Source of the DNA: Planctomycetota bacterium
Lineage (GTDB): Bacteria > Planctomycetota > Planctomycetia > Gemmatales > HRBIN36
Assembly: GCA_014584395.1 (NCBI GenBank)
Contig: JACTMY010000009.1
Coordinates: 124,001-188,000, forward strand
Length of the DNA: 64,000 nucleotides
Direction of reading: 5' to 3'
In this document: in pieces, positions 33,772-43,506 of the stretch
Numbering within the stretch: position 1 is the first letter of the stretch
Layout: every line of letters begins with the position of its first letter
The notes under the pieces: generated by a model
Database searches by the model: none
What the model was told of the DNA's origin: nothing
The model's input: only the letters and a program-made list of their open reading frames with translations
Made by a program: the position numbers and the translations under genes

Positions 33772-35922
33772 TTACTTGATTCCAGACGGCCATTTCACTT
33801 GCAGCACCTTGACCAGGAAGGCGTACTGATCCGCGATCTCTTCTATCATTTTCGACGTCGGCTTGCCGGCGCCGTGTCCCGCCCGGGTTTCGATTCGAGC
33901 CAGCACGGGGGCTGGACCGGCTTGGCAATGCTGCAGTTGGGCGATGAACTTGAAACTGTGGCCCGGCACCACGCGGTCATCCGTATCCGCGGTCGTGACC
34001 AATGTGGCAGGATACTTTGTGCCTTCCTTCAAGCGGTGATAGGGAGAATAGGCCAGCAAGGCCTTGAACTGTTCCGGGTCATCGGATGAACCATAATCAT
34101 CAACCCAGAAACGGCCGGCTGTGAATTTTTGAAACCGCAACATGTCCATGACGCCCACGGCGGGGAGGCAGGCGCCAAAGAGGTCAGGCCGTTGCGTCAT
34201 GCACGCCCCCACCAAGAGGCCGCCGTTGGAACCGCCTTGAATCGCCAGCTTGGGCGTTGACGTGTACCCTTCCTTGATCAGATATTCCGCGGCAGCGATG
34301 AAATCGTCGAAGACGTTTTGTTTGCGCAGCTTGGTCCCCGCTAAGTGCCAATCCTTGCCGTATTCACCGCCGCCCCGCAAGCAAGCCACGGCGTAAATCC
34401 CTCCCATTTCGAGCCAGGCAATCCGCGCGACACTGAAGCTGGGCGTCATCGGGATGTTAAAACCGCCGTAACCGTAGAGCAGCGTGGGATGGCTGCCGTC
34501 CAGTTTAATCCCCTTCTTGTGGGTGATGAACATGGGCACCTTCGTGCCATCCTTGGAGGGGTAGAAGACTTGCTTGACTTCGTAATCGGATGGCTTCATG
34601 TCCACTTTGGCTTGCCGGAAGAGTTCGCTTTCACCCGTCAGCATGTCGTAGCGATAGATCGTGGGCGGCGTGGCAAAGCTGCTGAAAGTGTAAAACGTAT
34701 CCAGGTCCGAAGCCCGTCCGCCAAAGCCTATCGCGGAGCCGATGCCAGGCAATTGCACCTCGCGAACGAACCGTCCATCCAGCCGATGCATTTTCACCTG
34801 GGTGCGGGCATCCTTGAGATACGTGCAGACCAAGAGATTGCCCACGAGGTTGACGCCGCGAAGGCTGTCCGCGGTCTGAGGGATGATCTCCTTCCACGAC
34901 TCCGGCTTGGGTTGGCGGCAATGAATGCCGATGACCCGGCCCCGCGGCGCGTCATGGTCGGTTTTAAAATAGAGCCACTGATCGTCGTTGCCGACAAAAC
35001 TGAATTCGTAATCGAAATCGCCCACCAACTCCTGAGGCATGGCATAAGGTTCGTTCAAATCGCGGAGGAAGACCTTATGCAGGGCCGAGGTGCCCTTGCG
35101 GCAGGTGATGAGCAGGAAGCGGCCGTCATCGGAGACCGTGGCCCCCATGCTCCACTCCGGATGGTCGGGCCGCGCATAGACGAGAACATCCTCGCTTTGC
35201 GGCGTGCCGATGCGGTGATAGTAGACTTTTTGATTGAAGTTGAGGCTTTGGAATTTTTGCCCAGGCTGCGGTTCATCGTAGCGACTGTAGAAGAAGCCTC
35301 GATGATCCTTGGTCCACGATACGGACGAGAACTTGATCCATTTCAGTTCCTCTTCGAGGAGCTTGCCGGAGTCGATGTGCTTGATGCGCCAGTTCGTCCA
35401 ATCGGAGCCGGCCTCGGCCTGGCCATAGGCCACCCATTGACCGTCGTCGCTGATGGACATCCCCGCAATGGCCACGGTGCCATCCTTGGACCAGGTGTTG
35501 GGGTCCAAGAGAACTTTGGGTTCTCCCTTGAGATCGTCCGTGTAATAGAGCACGTTCTGATTTTGCAGCCCATCGTTCTTGGAAAAGAAATAGCGACCCG
35601 CTACTTTCCCCGGGGCGGAATAGCGCTCGTAATTCCACAGATGGGTCAACCGCTTGCGGATCAACTCCCGCTCGGGAATCTCCTTGAGGAAAGCTTCGGT
35701 GACTTGATTTTGGGCCTCCACCCAGTCGGCGACGTCCTTGGATTTGCGGACGTCGTCCTCCAGCCAGCGATACGGATCGGCCACGGATTGACCGTGATAT
35801 TGGTCTTGATGGTCGACGCGCCGGGTCGGTGGATAAGAGATCTTATCCTCTCCCGCGGAAAAAGCCGCCAGCGTCCAGCCGACCAGCAATCCAGAGCATA
35901 AAAGCCATCGCTTCAAGGCCAT
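33772..35922 (-). CDS. Secreted prolyl oligopeptidase (family S9A)
   Basis: 716 residues from ATG 35922 (MALKRWLLCSGLLVGWTLAA), a clear signal peptide; an in-frame start at 35946 adds 8 residues. The N-terminal propeller begins with YPPTRRVDHQDQYHGQSVAD and DPYRWLED. The catalytic domain has the triad Ser in GGSNGGLLVG, Asp in DTDDRVVPGHSF and His in RAGHGAGKP. It cleaves short peptides after proline, probably in the periplasm. It is convergent with gap and stands alone. Length and motifs are normal for the family. Confidence 0.95.
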   Translation of the reverse strand: MALKRWLLCSGLLVGWTLAAFSAGEDKISYPPTRRVDHQDQYHGQSVADPYRWLEDDVRKSKDVADWVEAQNQVTEAFLKEIPERELIRKRLTHLWNYERYSAPGKVAGRYFFSKNDGLQNQNVLYYTDDLKGEPKVLLDPNTWSKDGTVAIAGMSISDDGQWVAYGQAEAGSDWTNWRIKHIDSGKLLEEELKWIKFSSVSWTKDHRGFFYSRYDEPQPGQKFQSLNFNQKVYYHRIGTPQSEDVLVYARPDHPEWSMGATVSDDGRFLLITCRKGTSALHKVFLRDLNEPYAMPQELVGDFDYEFSFVGNDDQWLYFKTDHDAPRGRVIGIHCRQPKPESWKEIIPQTADSLRGVNLVGNLLVCTYLKDARTQVKMHRLDGRFVREVQLPGIGSAIGFGGRASDLDTFYTFSSFATPPTIYRYDMLTGESELFRQAKVDMKPSDYEVKQVFYPSKDGTKVPMFITHKKGIKLDGSHPTLLYGYGGFNIPMTPSFSVARIAWLEMGGIYAVACLRGGGEYGKDWHLAGTKLRKQNVFDDFIAAAEYLIKEGYTSTPKLAIQGGSNGGLLVGACMTQRPDLFGACLPAVGVMDMLRFQKFTAGRFWVDDYGSSDDPEQFKALLAYSPYHRLKEGTKYPATLVTTADTDDRVVPGHSFKFIAQLQHCQAGPAPVLARIETRAGHGAGKPTSKMIEEIADQYAFLVKVLQVKWPSGIK

Positions 35923-36125
35923 CGCATGGACTCCTTGCAAAGACACAGGGATCGATGATTCGTGAAATTAGTGTAAACAGTGAAGGGAGAAGTGGATAGG
36001 GAATTGAGGGTTCAACCCATGAAATCTATCCCAGGCCATGGGAAAATGTTCTATCATGGTCCTTGGGCATTTCTCCATGAGCTTCTAAAGTACACCAAAC
36101 GCAAATCCATCGCGGCCTAGAAAGG

Positions 36126-38411
36126 GTGAATGAAACGTCCATGGAGAGCGCAGCATTTCTAGACTTGGTTGAGCGTAGTCGACTTATTCCCTCCGATCGT
36201 TGGACGACCTTCCTCTCGACGCATCAAGCATCGGGCGATGCACCGGACTCCGATCACCAATGGGCATCCCTGTTGGTCAAGGAAAACCTTCTGACTTCGT
36301 TTCAAGCCAAGCAGATTTTGAAGGGAAAGTGGAAACATTTCATCATTAGCGACAAATACAAAGTGCTCGATCAATTGGATTCCGGAAGCAACGCGACGGT
36401 CTTTCGGTGCGAGCATTTAACGCTGCGCCGCCAGGTTGCCCTCAAGATGGTGGCGGGATTGAAGAAGGACAAAGTCCGCGCTGACCTCTTTTTGAAGGAC
36501 GCGCGGGCCGCTGGCGTGCTCAATCACCCCAATATCCTGCGCGTCTATGACATCGATCAATTCCACGGCGAATATTTTCTCGTCCAAGAATTGGTGGAAG
36601 GGATCAACCTGGGCAAATGGGTGCGCAAACAAGGTCCCTTGGAAGTGGAGCAAGCCGTCTATTACATGGCTCAGGCGGCTCAAGGGCTGCAATACGCGTC
36701 CGAGCTTGGCTGGGTTCATAAGTGTTTAACGCCCCGGCAATTCCTGGTCGATCGTCAAGGCATTCTAAAAATCCTTGATTACGGCCTGGGTTCTCTGCGA
36801 CTGAGCGATGCCGTGAGCACGACCACCACGCAGTTTCCAGAGAAGGGAGACGCCACCCGGCTTTTGGATTATCTGGCGCCCGAACAGTTTGCCACGGAAG
36901 CGGCGATAGACATCCGCACCGATATCTATGCCCTTGGCTGCACGTTTTATTTCTTGCTCACGGCTCGACCTCCCTTTGCCAAGTATGCCTTGCACCTGAA
37001 AGCGATGGCTCATCAATCGAAGCAGCCGCCATCTTTGCGGGAATTAAACTCCCACGTTCCCGCAGGGTTGGATGCCATGATCTTGAAAATGCTGGCCAAA
37101 GAACCCAAGGACCGCTTCCAAACTCCGGGAGAAATGTTGCCGTTGTTATCACCTTATCTTCCAATTCAGCCGCAAATCCTGGAGACGCCGCCCGCCGAAC
37201 CAGAGGCCGCAGCCGATTCATCGGCAACGCGGAGTGCCATTGGCGACAGCCTGTTGCAACAACAAAGCATATTTAAAGAGGTGATGCAGCAAGATGCGGA
37301 GGTTGGACCATTTTCGGGTTACCATGTGAGCTATCCCATCCACCACCCCCCAGCGGGGAGCCGGCGTTGGAAAACCTGGCTGGTCATGATCCTGTTGGCC
37401 GCGGCGGCAGGCGGCTTGGCCTATGGTTATTTCAACTTTATCCGCGACAAGCCTTTTAGCGAACAGTGGCAGACGGCTCAGAGCTTGGCCGAGCAGCAGC
37501 AATGGGATCAGGCTGTCCGCGCTTACGACGCCGTGATCGAACGAAGCCGAAGGATCAGGGGGCAGGATCCGCAAGCCATCTTCACCGCAATTGCCGCTCA
37601 TGAGCCTTTGTTAAAAGGCCTGGTTGAGCAGCGACCTAAAGACTTGGACCTGCAGTTATTCGCGGCGGCTCATTATCAGAAGCGCAAGCAATGGCCAATG
37701 GCTCGAGTCTGTTTTCACAATGCACACGCCGCTAAACCCGATGCCTTCAAGGCATGGAGTGAATGGGCCTTTTGCAGTTTGATGTCCGATGACTGGAAGG
37801 AATTGGGGGCCGCCTTGGTCCAGGCCGCCGATGCCAAGCCGGACGATCCTGCCATTGCCTTGCAAACCTCCTTGGTCTTGCAGCGCGGCGGACAGATGGA
37901 AGCGTGGCAAAAATTTCTTGGCATTATGTGGGACAGGAGTCAAAGCTCCAAACAATCGCAGGTGTGGCTGGCTCATCTAGCCTTTGCCTGGGCGTTTGCC
38001 CCGAATCCGGTTGAGCCGTTGCCAGCGAATCGCGAAAAACTCCAGCAAGCCTTGGAACCTATGAAGCACGTCTCCTGGATACGATTTGCTCGGCTGGCTT
38101 GTCTTTACCGCATTGATCAAGCCGAGGGTTCCATCCAACGGTTTCAGGAAGCCCGCGACACAGATTTCAGTTGGCCCAGCGCGAGCCTCTACACGGGATT
38201 TCTGACGCTGGCCTATCATCAACGGCAACAGCATGAACCCATGCTGCGGGCCAGGCGTGAATGGAATGGCTGGTATCAGCGGACGATGCAAGAAATCGCG
38301 TCGACCGGGCAATGGCCCGCAGCCATGCCGTGGTGGGAAATGGTGGCCATTCAATTGCTTCAAGCTGAGATCGAGAAGTCCATGGGTCCAATCAAGGAAG
38401 ATAGCCCTTGA
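36126..38411 (+). CDS. Ser/Thr pseudokinase with membrane helix and TPR-like C-terminus
   Basis: 761 residues from GTG 36126; ATG 36141 is an alternative. Residues 18-78 repeat the N-terminal domain of the protein at 30521 (ASLLVKENLLTSFQAKQILK). In the kinase fold the glycine loop is broken (LDSGSNATVF), K107 is kept (VALKMV), the helix-C Glu is Asp125, and the catalytic loop is HKCLTPRQ (198-205), so Asp, Lys and Asn are Cys, Thr and Gln. DFG is DYG (218-220). The APE and DxYxLG motifs remain. A membrane helix spans about 418-437 and the rest is helical repeat, TPR-like. It cannot be a normal kinase; a signalling scaffold is likely. Confidence 0.88.
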   Translation: MNETSMESAAFLDLVERSRLIPSDRWTTFLSTHQASGDAPDSDHQWASLLVKENLLTSFQAKQILKGKWKHFIISDKYKVLDQLDSGSNATVFRCEHLTLRRQVALKMVAGLKKDKVRADLFLKDARAAGVLNHPNILRVYDIDQFHGEYFLVQELVEGINLGKWVRKQGPLEVEQAVYYMAQAAQGLQYASELGWVHKCLTPRQFLVDRQGILKILDYGLGSLRLSDAVSTTTTQFPEKGDATRLLDYLAPEQFATEAAIDIRTDIYALGCTFYFLLTARPPFAKYALHLKAMAHQSKQPPSLRELNSHVPAGLDAMILKMLAKEPKDRFQTPGEMLPLLSPYLPIQPQILETPPAEPEAAADSSATRSAIGDSLLQQQSIFKEVMQQDAEVGPFSGYHVSYPIHHPPAGSRRWKTWLVMILLAAAAGGLAYGYFNFIRDKPFSEQWQTAQSLAEQQQWDQAVRAYDAVIERSRRIRGQDPQAIFTAIAAHEPLLKGLVEQRPKDLDLQLFAAAHYQKRKQWPMARVCFHNAHAAKPDAFKAWSEWAFCSLMSDDWKELGAALVQAADAKPDDPAIALQTSLVLQRGGQMEAWQKFLGIMWDRSQSSKQSQVWLAHLAFAWAFAPNPVEPLPANREKLQQALEPMKHVSWIRFARLACLYRIDQAEGSIQRFQEARDTDFSWPSASLYTGFLTLAYHQRQQHEPMLRARREWNGWYQRTMQEIASTGQWPAAMPWWEMVAIQLLQAEIEKSMGPIKEDSP

Positions 38412-38433
38412 TCATTATCGGCCCTCGAACGGC

Positions 38434-39450
38434 TTATTTTGATGCAGCGCCAGGATGGCAGACCACTTCCAAACTCGGCCAGGTTTTAAAATGGCGACGG
38501 TGCCCCCACCAATCGAGGAAGCTGGCACCTGCTGCCGCCAGTCCCGCCAGCCAGGCGATTTTCCACCAGATGCTGCGCTGCACTAATTGGGACGACCCGA
38601 GCTGCGCTACTTTGGCGCGCAACTCTGGCGTGCCCGCCTTGAGACCGGTTCCTTCCGACAAAACATTGACGACCACGTCGCCGCGAAAGTCCGTCTCCAA
38701 AGGGAACGGCAGCAGCGTGTGGAACAGGAGCATCAGGAAGCAGCCCACGCCAATGATCATCATGACGAGCGTTCGATGCGGGAGCAGACGATCGGGCCAA
38801 TCTCCCAACTTTTTGCGCAAGTCAGCAGGGCCAAAGCGCAAGAACAGCAGTCCAGCTGCGGCCAGAAAGCCCACAAAGCTCTGCAGAAAATAGAGCAGAA
38901 GCATCGGGCCGCTGCTTGTCCGTTCCATCCCCTTGATGCTGGGGGCCACGCTTAGGCTGCCGAAGGCCATGCCCATGCCGCTTTGTTCGGCCAGCGCTTC
39001 CTGGCCGAAATAGATCCCTTCCCAGGTGAAAAAACTGAGGAAGAAAAGCAGCGTGACCGCGGCAGGGGTCACCCAATAGAGCACTTCGGGCTTGCAGCGC
39101 ATCTGAAACCGCCATCCCGCGGGGCGGTGTGTCACGTCGGGCATGACCCAATCCGGTTCGGTGGTGCTGCTCGTTGACTGTGGGCTTTCTGGCGCATCCG
39201 TGGAGCGGCCGCCCTCGGATGCGGCGGAAGCTTTGGGCGGTTCCTGATCCACTCTGGCCAGATCGGAGGGTGAAGGAGGGGTCGGGGGGGGCGGCGGAGG
39301 CGGCGGCGATGAGCCAAGCACGTTCAAAACATCCGGCGAAACGTTGGGCACGGTGAAGGGGCCGCCGCAGGCATGACATTTAGACGTTTGGCCGGCCAGG
39401 CTGTCTGCAACTTCAACGACGGCACTGCAATGTGGGCATACGAGCTTCAT
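38434..39450 (-). CDS. Zinc-ribbon protein with proline-rich linker and four membrane helices
   Basis: 338 residues. The N-terminus is a small zinc ribbon, Cys5/Cys8 and Cys25/Cys28, in KLVCPHCSAVVEV and SKCHACGGPF. A long proline- and serine-rich linker (about 45-105) includes a run of prolines. Four membrane helices follow (LLFFLSFFTWEG-type, MLLLYFLQSFVGFLAAAGLL, LVMMIIGVGCFLMLLFHTLL, IAWLAGLAAAGASFLDWW). No enzymatic motif is seen. Such ribbon-plus-membrane architecture is frequent in planctomycete proteins of unknown function. It is convergent with the pseudokinase gene, 22 bases away. Confidence 0.72.
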   Translation of the reverse strand: MKLVCPHCSAVVEVADSLAGQTSKCHACGGPFTVPNVSPDVLNVLGSSPPPPPPPPTPPSPSDLARVDQEPPKASAASEGGRSTDAPESPQSTSSTTEPDWVMPDVTHRPAGWRFQMRCKPEVLYWVTPAAVTLLFFLSFFTWEGIYFGQEALAEQSGMGMAFGSLSVAPSIKGMERTSSGPMLLLYFLQSFVGFLAAAGLLFLRFGPADLRKKLGDWPDRLLPHRTLVMMIIGVGCFLMLLFHTLLPFPLETDFRGDVVVNVLSEGTGLKAGTPELRAKVAQLGSSQLVQRSIWWKIAWLAGLAAAGASFLDWWGHRRHFKTWPSLEVVCHPGAASK

Positions 39451-39541
39451 GCTTTTTCCCGCTTTCTTCGTGATTCAACTCGAGGTTGGCGTGGAGTCGC
39501 GGCCGATTCGATTCCTCCTCTGCGGCGAACCCCACTGACCA

Positions 39542-40750
39542 CTATTCCGCTGTTCGTTCATTGGCATCGTCGATTTCATCGAGGGCTTTGAAGGCCGTCC
39601 CTTCGACATATTCCAGAAACGCGCCGCCTCCCGTCGACACATGCTTCATCGCCGCGTCAAGCTTCATCTCTTCAACCGCTTCGGCCGTTTCGCCGCCGCC
39701 CACGATGGTGATGCCGGAACTTTGTGCCATCGACTCGGCCATGGCCTTGGTTCCCTGGGCGAAGGCCGCCACCTCATACTTGCCCATGGGGCCATTCCAG
39801 ACAACGGTCCCAGCCGACTTGACCACGGTTTGATACATGGCAATGGTCTTCGGGCCGATGTCCATGCCCAGCCAACCATCGGGAATCGCGCCTTCAACGA
39901 CTTGCGTTTTGGCCTCCTCCTTGGGTTGATCGGCCACCAAATGATCCAGGGGGAGCACCAATTTATCGCCGCCCAGTTGCAAGAGTTCCTTAGCCAATTC
40001 GAGTTTGTCCCTTTCGGCTTTGGATTGGCCAATGGCTTGACCCTTGGCCAGCATGAAGGTGTAGGTCATGGCGCCGCCGATTAAAACGTGGTCGACGATG
40101 CCCAGTAGTTTCTTGATGAAGCCGATTTTATCGGAGACCTTGGCACCGCCGAGCAGACCGACCACAGGTCGTTTGGGTTGGCTGAGGAGTTGTCCCAACA
40201 CTTCAAGTTCCTTGGCGACCAGCAGCCCCACGACCCGCGGTTTGCCCTTCATGGCGGCGGGCACGGCCACCATGGAGGCATCCGAGCGATGGCACGTTCC
40301 GAAAGCGTCATTGACGTAAACGTCCGCCAGGGAGGCCAGTTGTTGGGCAAAGGCCGCGTCCCCTTTTTGTTCGCCGGGGTGAAAGCGAAGATTCTGCAGC
40401 AACAGAATCTCCGAGGGACGCAGGCTTTGGACCAGCGCTTCCGTCGACGTCCCCACGACTTCCGGGGCGATATGGATGGGAACGCTAATCAATTCGCGCA
40501 ATCGCTCGGCCACGGCATCCATCCGCAGCTTGACGTCCTTGGCGGGATCGCCCGTCGGCCGGCCCAAGTGGCTCATGACGATGCAGGAAGCGCCGCCATC
40601 CAGGAGCAGTTTGAGCGTCGGAATGGCGGCCCGAACGCGGCGATCGTTGGTGATCGCGCCTTGATCGTCCATGGGCACGTTGAAATCCACGCGCACAAGA
40701 ACGCGCTTGCCATGCAGATCGGTCAAGTCACGGACGGTTTTCTTGGCCAT
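39542..40750 (-). CDS. pgk: Phosphoglycerate kinase
   Basis: 402 residues from ATG 40750 (MAKKTVRDLTDLHGKRVLVR); GGGGAAG precedes it at good distance. A longer frame to 40819 is unsupported. Conserved blocks are VRVDFNVPMDDQG, SHLGRPTGD, LLQNLRFHPGEQ, VGLLGGAKVSDKI and GGGETAEAVEE in the ATP-binding domain. It makes ATP from 1,3-bisphosphoglycerate directly after GAPDH in glycolysis. It is not clustered with gap. Confidence 0.97.
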   Translation of the reverse strand: MAKKTVRDLTDLHGKRVLVRVDFNVPMDDQGAITNDRRVRAAIPTLKLLLDGGASCIVMSHLGRPTGDPAKDVKLRMDAVAERLRELISVPIHIAPEVVGTSTEALVQSLRPSEILLLQNLRFHPGEQKGDAAFAQQLASLADVYVNDAFGTCHRSDASMVAVPAAMKGKPRVVGLLVAKELEVLGQLLSQPKRPVVGLLGGAKVSDKIGFIKKLLGIVDHVLIGGAMTYTFMLAKGQAIGQSKAERDKLELAKELLQLGGDKLVLPLDHLVADQPKEEAKTQVVEGAIPDGWLGMDIGPKTIAMYQTVVKSAGTVVWNGPMGKYEVAAFAQGTKAMAESMAQSSGITIVGGGETAEAVEEMKLDAAMKHVSTGGGAFLEYVEGTAFKALDEIDDANERTAE

Positions 40751-40937
40751 GGCCAACTTCCCCATGATCGCGCATGGTGCCATGCGCTGCCTTGTTGGGG
40801 AAAGGATAACAGGGATCAAGGGAATCGAAAAGAGGCAAATTCACAATGTGTTGACACGATCACCGGCTTTGGCGTGAAGTAGATGCCTGAGCCGGGAAAC
40901 CATCGCAGTGCCTCGGCGCCTGTGAAACGGCGCGAGA

Positions 40938-42149
40938 TTAAATCCCGTTCGGCAACATTTCATTGAGCAGAAAATGACGCAGGGCGGTCAATCCCATTTC
41001 GATCTGCTGCCGACTGCTGGCGAACGACATGCGAATGAAGCCCTCGGCGCCAAAAGCGGACCCTGGCACCATGTTGACGCGGGCCTTGGCCAGCAAAGCC
41101 TGGCAAAACGCCGAGGAATTGTGGATCGCAACGCCATGAAGCGTTTGACCGAAATAGGCGCTCACGTCGAACAAAAGATAAAAGGCTCCTTCGGGCCGAT
41201 GCCAGCGCACGTTGGGTAGATTCGCGAAATGCTCACAGACCAAGTCGCGGCGATGTTCGAACTCGCGGCGCATCAATTCCACGTTTTCCTGATCGCCGGC
41301 CACTCCCTTGAGGGCGGCATATTGGCTGACGCTGCTCGGACAACCAATCTGCTGGCTTTGGACGCTGCCCATCGCCTGAATGACGTGTTCGGGACCCGCC
41401 GCCCAGCCCATGCGCCAGCCGGTCATGGCATAGCTCTTGCTCGCGCCGCTGACGACGATCGTCCGCTCCAACAACTCCGGCTGCAGAGCCGCGAAGCAAG
41501 TGGCGTGTCGGCCATCGAACGTCAAACTTTCGTAAATCTCGTCGCTGATGACGGCGATCGGGGTTTCGAGCACGACTCGACCAAGGGCAGCCAGTTCCTC
41601 TTTGGAATAAACAATGCCCGTAGGATTGCAGGGCGAATTGAGGATTAACAAGCGGCTTTGCGGGGAGATAGCGGCGCGCAGGGCGTCGGGATGCAGCTTG
41701 AAGCGATCCCCAAAGGAAGTGGGAATCAACTTGACCTTGGCGCCCACCAACTGCACCATGTCGGCGTAACTTGTCCAGAAGGGCGATGGGATGAGGACTT
41801 CATCGCCCGGTTCGCAGAGCACGGCCAAGGCGAGGGAAATGGCATGCTTGGCCCCGCAAGTGACAACCATTTGCTCCACGGAGTAAGTCAAACCATACAA
41901 CGTTTGATATCGTTGGCTCAGCGCGGCGCGCAGTTCCAGCATGCCGTTGGAGGCGGTGTAGCGCGTGTGCCCCGCCCGCACAGCGGCTTCCGCGGCTTCG
42001 GCGATGTCGCGCGGCGTCGCAAAATCCGGCTCTCCCAGGCTGAAGTCGTAAACTTCGATCCCCTGTGCGCGCAACTGTTTGGCCATGGCCCCTGCCGCAA
42101 GCGTGGCCGAGGGTTTGATCTGGCGTGCGAGCGCGGAGATGGACAGCAT
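40938..42149 (-). CDS. Aspartate aminotransferase-type class I/II aminotransferase
   Basis: 403 residues. The PLP lysine is in VSGASKSYAMTGWRMG. Other family marks are FSLGEPDFATP, YTASNGMLELRAALSQRY, LNSPCNPTGIVYS and the C-terminal RMSFASSRQQIEMG with the substrate-binding Arg. The pattern fits bacterial aspartate aminotransferases of the Ib subgroup, which also act on prephenate. It is upstream of and on the same strand as pgk but separated by almost 200 bases, so is probably transcribed separately. It is divergent from the glycosyltransferase gene. Confidence 0.93.
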   Translation of the reverse strand: MLSISALARQIKPSATLAAGAMAKQLRAQGIEVYDFSLGEPDFATPRDIAEAAEAAVRAGHTRYTASNGMLELRAALSQRYQTLYGLTYSVEQMVVTCGAKHAISLALAVLCEPGDEVLIPSPFWTSYADMVQLVGAKVKLIPTSFGDRFKLHPDALRAAISPQSRLLILNSPCNPTGIVYSKEELAALGRVVLETPIAVISDEIYESLTFDGRHATCFAALQPELLERTIVVSGASKSYAMTGWRMGWAAGPEHVIQAMGSVQSQQIGCPSSVSQYAALKGVAGDQENVELMRREFEHRRDLVCEHFANLPNVRWHRPEGAFYLLFDVSAYFGQTLHGVAIHNSSAFCQALLAKARVNMVPGSAFGAEGFIRMSFASSRQQIEMGLTALRHFLLNEMLPNGI

Positions 42150-42235
42150 GGGGGCTTCTCCAAGTAGGCCTTGTCAAGCTAAACATTCTAGAAAAACCAC
42201 AGCTTCTGACGACCCAAGACGGGTAAATATCTCGC

Positions 42236-43498
42236 ATGAAACTGCGGATTGCTCATTTCATCCATCGTTATCCTCCAGCGCTGGGGGGAGCGGAGGCTTA
42301 TTTTGCTCGATTGAGCCGATTTCTGGTTCAGCAGGGGCATGAGGTGCGCGTTCACACGTCCGATGCTCTGGCATTAGAAGCGTTTTGGTCCAGCGAAGCA
42401 ACCCGACTTTCCGCGGGCATCACCTGGAGAGACGGCGTCCGTGTGCACCGCCATCCCATTCGAACCTTTTTCGGCCGCCGCGTGGCTTTGAAAGCACTCT
42501 CGATGATGCTGCCTATATCGCTTCGCAGTTTGACCATGCCAGCCAGCCCGCTCATGCCCAGCATGTGGGGTATGGCCTCATGGAACCATCCCATCGATAT
42601 CGTCCATGCTTCGGCGTTTCCTTACGGTGGACCGATCCGCTGTGCCGTGCGGTTGGCGGATCGTTGGGGTGTGCCCTTCGTTTTGACGCCTTTCTTGCAT
42701 CTCGGTGATCCAGCCCGAACGGTGGACCGAACCCGTTCTGCCTATCTCGCTGCCCCGCTGCGCTGGCTGCTGAAACGTGCGGACGTCGTCTTGGTCCAAT
42801 CGCAAATGGAGCGTCAAGCCGTTTTGGAAGTGGGACTTCCAGAGCAGCGTGTTTTATATCAAGGATTGGGGGTTGACCCAGCCGAATGCACGGGAGGGGA
42901 TCGGGTGCGAGCGGAGCGGCAGTGGGCTTTACCGAACGATCGGCTCCGCATTGGCCACCTGGCCAATTTGAGCGAGGAAAAGGGCAGCGTGGACTTAGTG
43001 CGCGCGGCCCAACGGCTATGGGCGCGAAAGGTCCCCATCCATTTGGTGTTGGCGGGACCGATGATGCCCAACTTTCGCCGCTTTTGGCATGCGCTGCCGT
43101 CGCAGGAGAAACGGCACGTTTCGCTCCTGGGAGTCTTGCCTGAAGAATTCAAAGCAGATTTTTACGCCGCCCTTGATGTGTTCGCCTTGCCAAGCCGATC
43201 CGATTCGTTTGGATTGGTCTTACTCGAGGCTTGGGTCAATCAAGTACCATGCATTGGCTATCGGGCAGGCGGCGTGGCGGAAGTGATCCGTCATGAGCAG
43301 GATGGTCTGCTGGTGCTCTGCGGCGACGTCGCGGCATTGGCGGATGCCATGGAACGCTGGTTGACTCGTCCTGACGAGCGCCAACTTTTTGGACAAAAGG
43401 GTCGAAACAAATGCCTCATGGAGCATGATTGGCTGCCCAAGCTGCAGCTCGTCCGGGATGTGTATCTCAACCTTTGTGGAAAGAGAACTCCTGATTAG
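42236..43498 (+). CDS. Glycosyltransferase, GT4 family
   Basis: 420 residues. The N-terminal Rossmann half starts AHFIHRYPPALGGAEAYFAR with the GT4 glycine-rich loop. The C-terminal half carries IGHLANLSEEKGSVDLVRAA, LPSRSDSFGLVLLEAW (the E-x7-E type donor-binding motif), and GGVAEVIRHEQDGLLV. It transfers a sugar from an activated donor, probably to a polysaccharide or lipid acceptor at the inner face of the cytoplasmic membrane. No other glycosyltransferase is adjacent, so the glycan cannot be named. Confidence 0.92.
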   Translation: MKLRIAHFIHRYPPALGGAEAYFARLSRFLVQQGHEVRVHTSDALALEAFWSSEATRLSAGITWRDGVRVHRHPIRTFFGRRVALKALSMMLPISLRSLTMPASPLMPSMWGMASWNHPIDIVHASAFPYGGPIRCAVRLADRWGVPFVLTPFLHLGDPARTVDRTRSAYLAAPLRWLLKRADVVLVQSQMERQAVLEVGLPEQRVLYQGLGVDPAECTGGDRVRAERQWALPNDRLRIGHLANLSEEKGSVDLVRAAQRLWARKVPIHLVLAGPMMPNFRRFWHALPSQEKRHVSLLGVLPEEFKADFYAALDVFALPSRSDSFGLVLLEAWVNQVPCIGYRAGGVAEVIRHEQDGLLVLCGDVAALADAMERWLTRPDERQLFGQKGRNKCLMEHDWLPKLQLVRDVYLNLCGKRTPD

Positions 43499-43506
43499 GG
43501 AGAAAG

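Noticed and set aside
34345-35901. A 518-codon open frame on the plus strand opposite the prolyl oligopeptidase gene
   Set aside because: It is an antisense shadow of a clear S9A gene with signal peptide and full catalytic triad, and has no domain or ribosome-binding site of its own.
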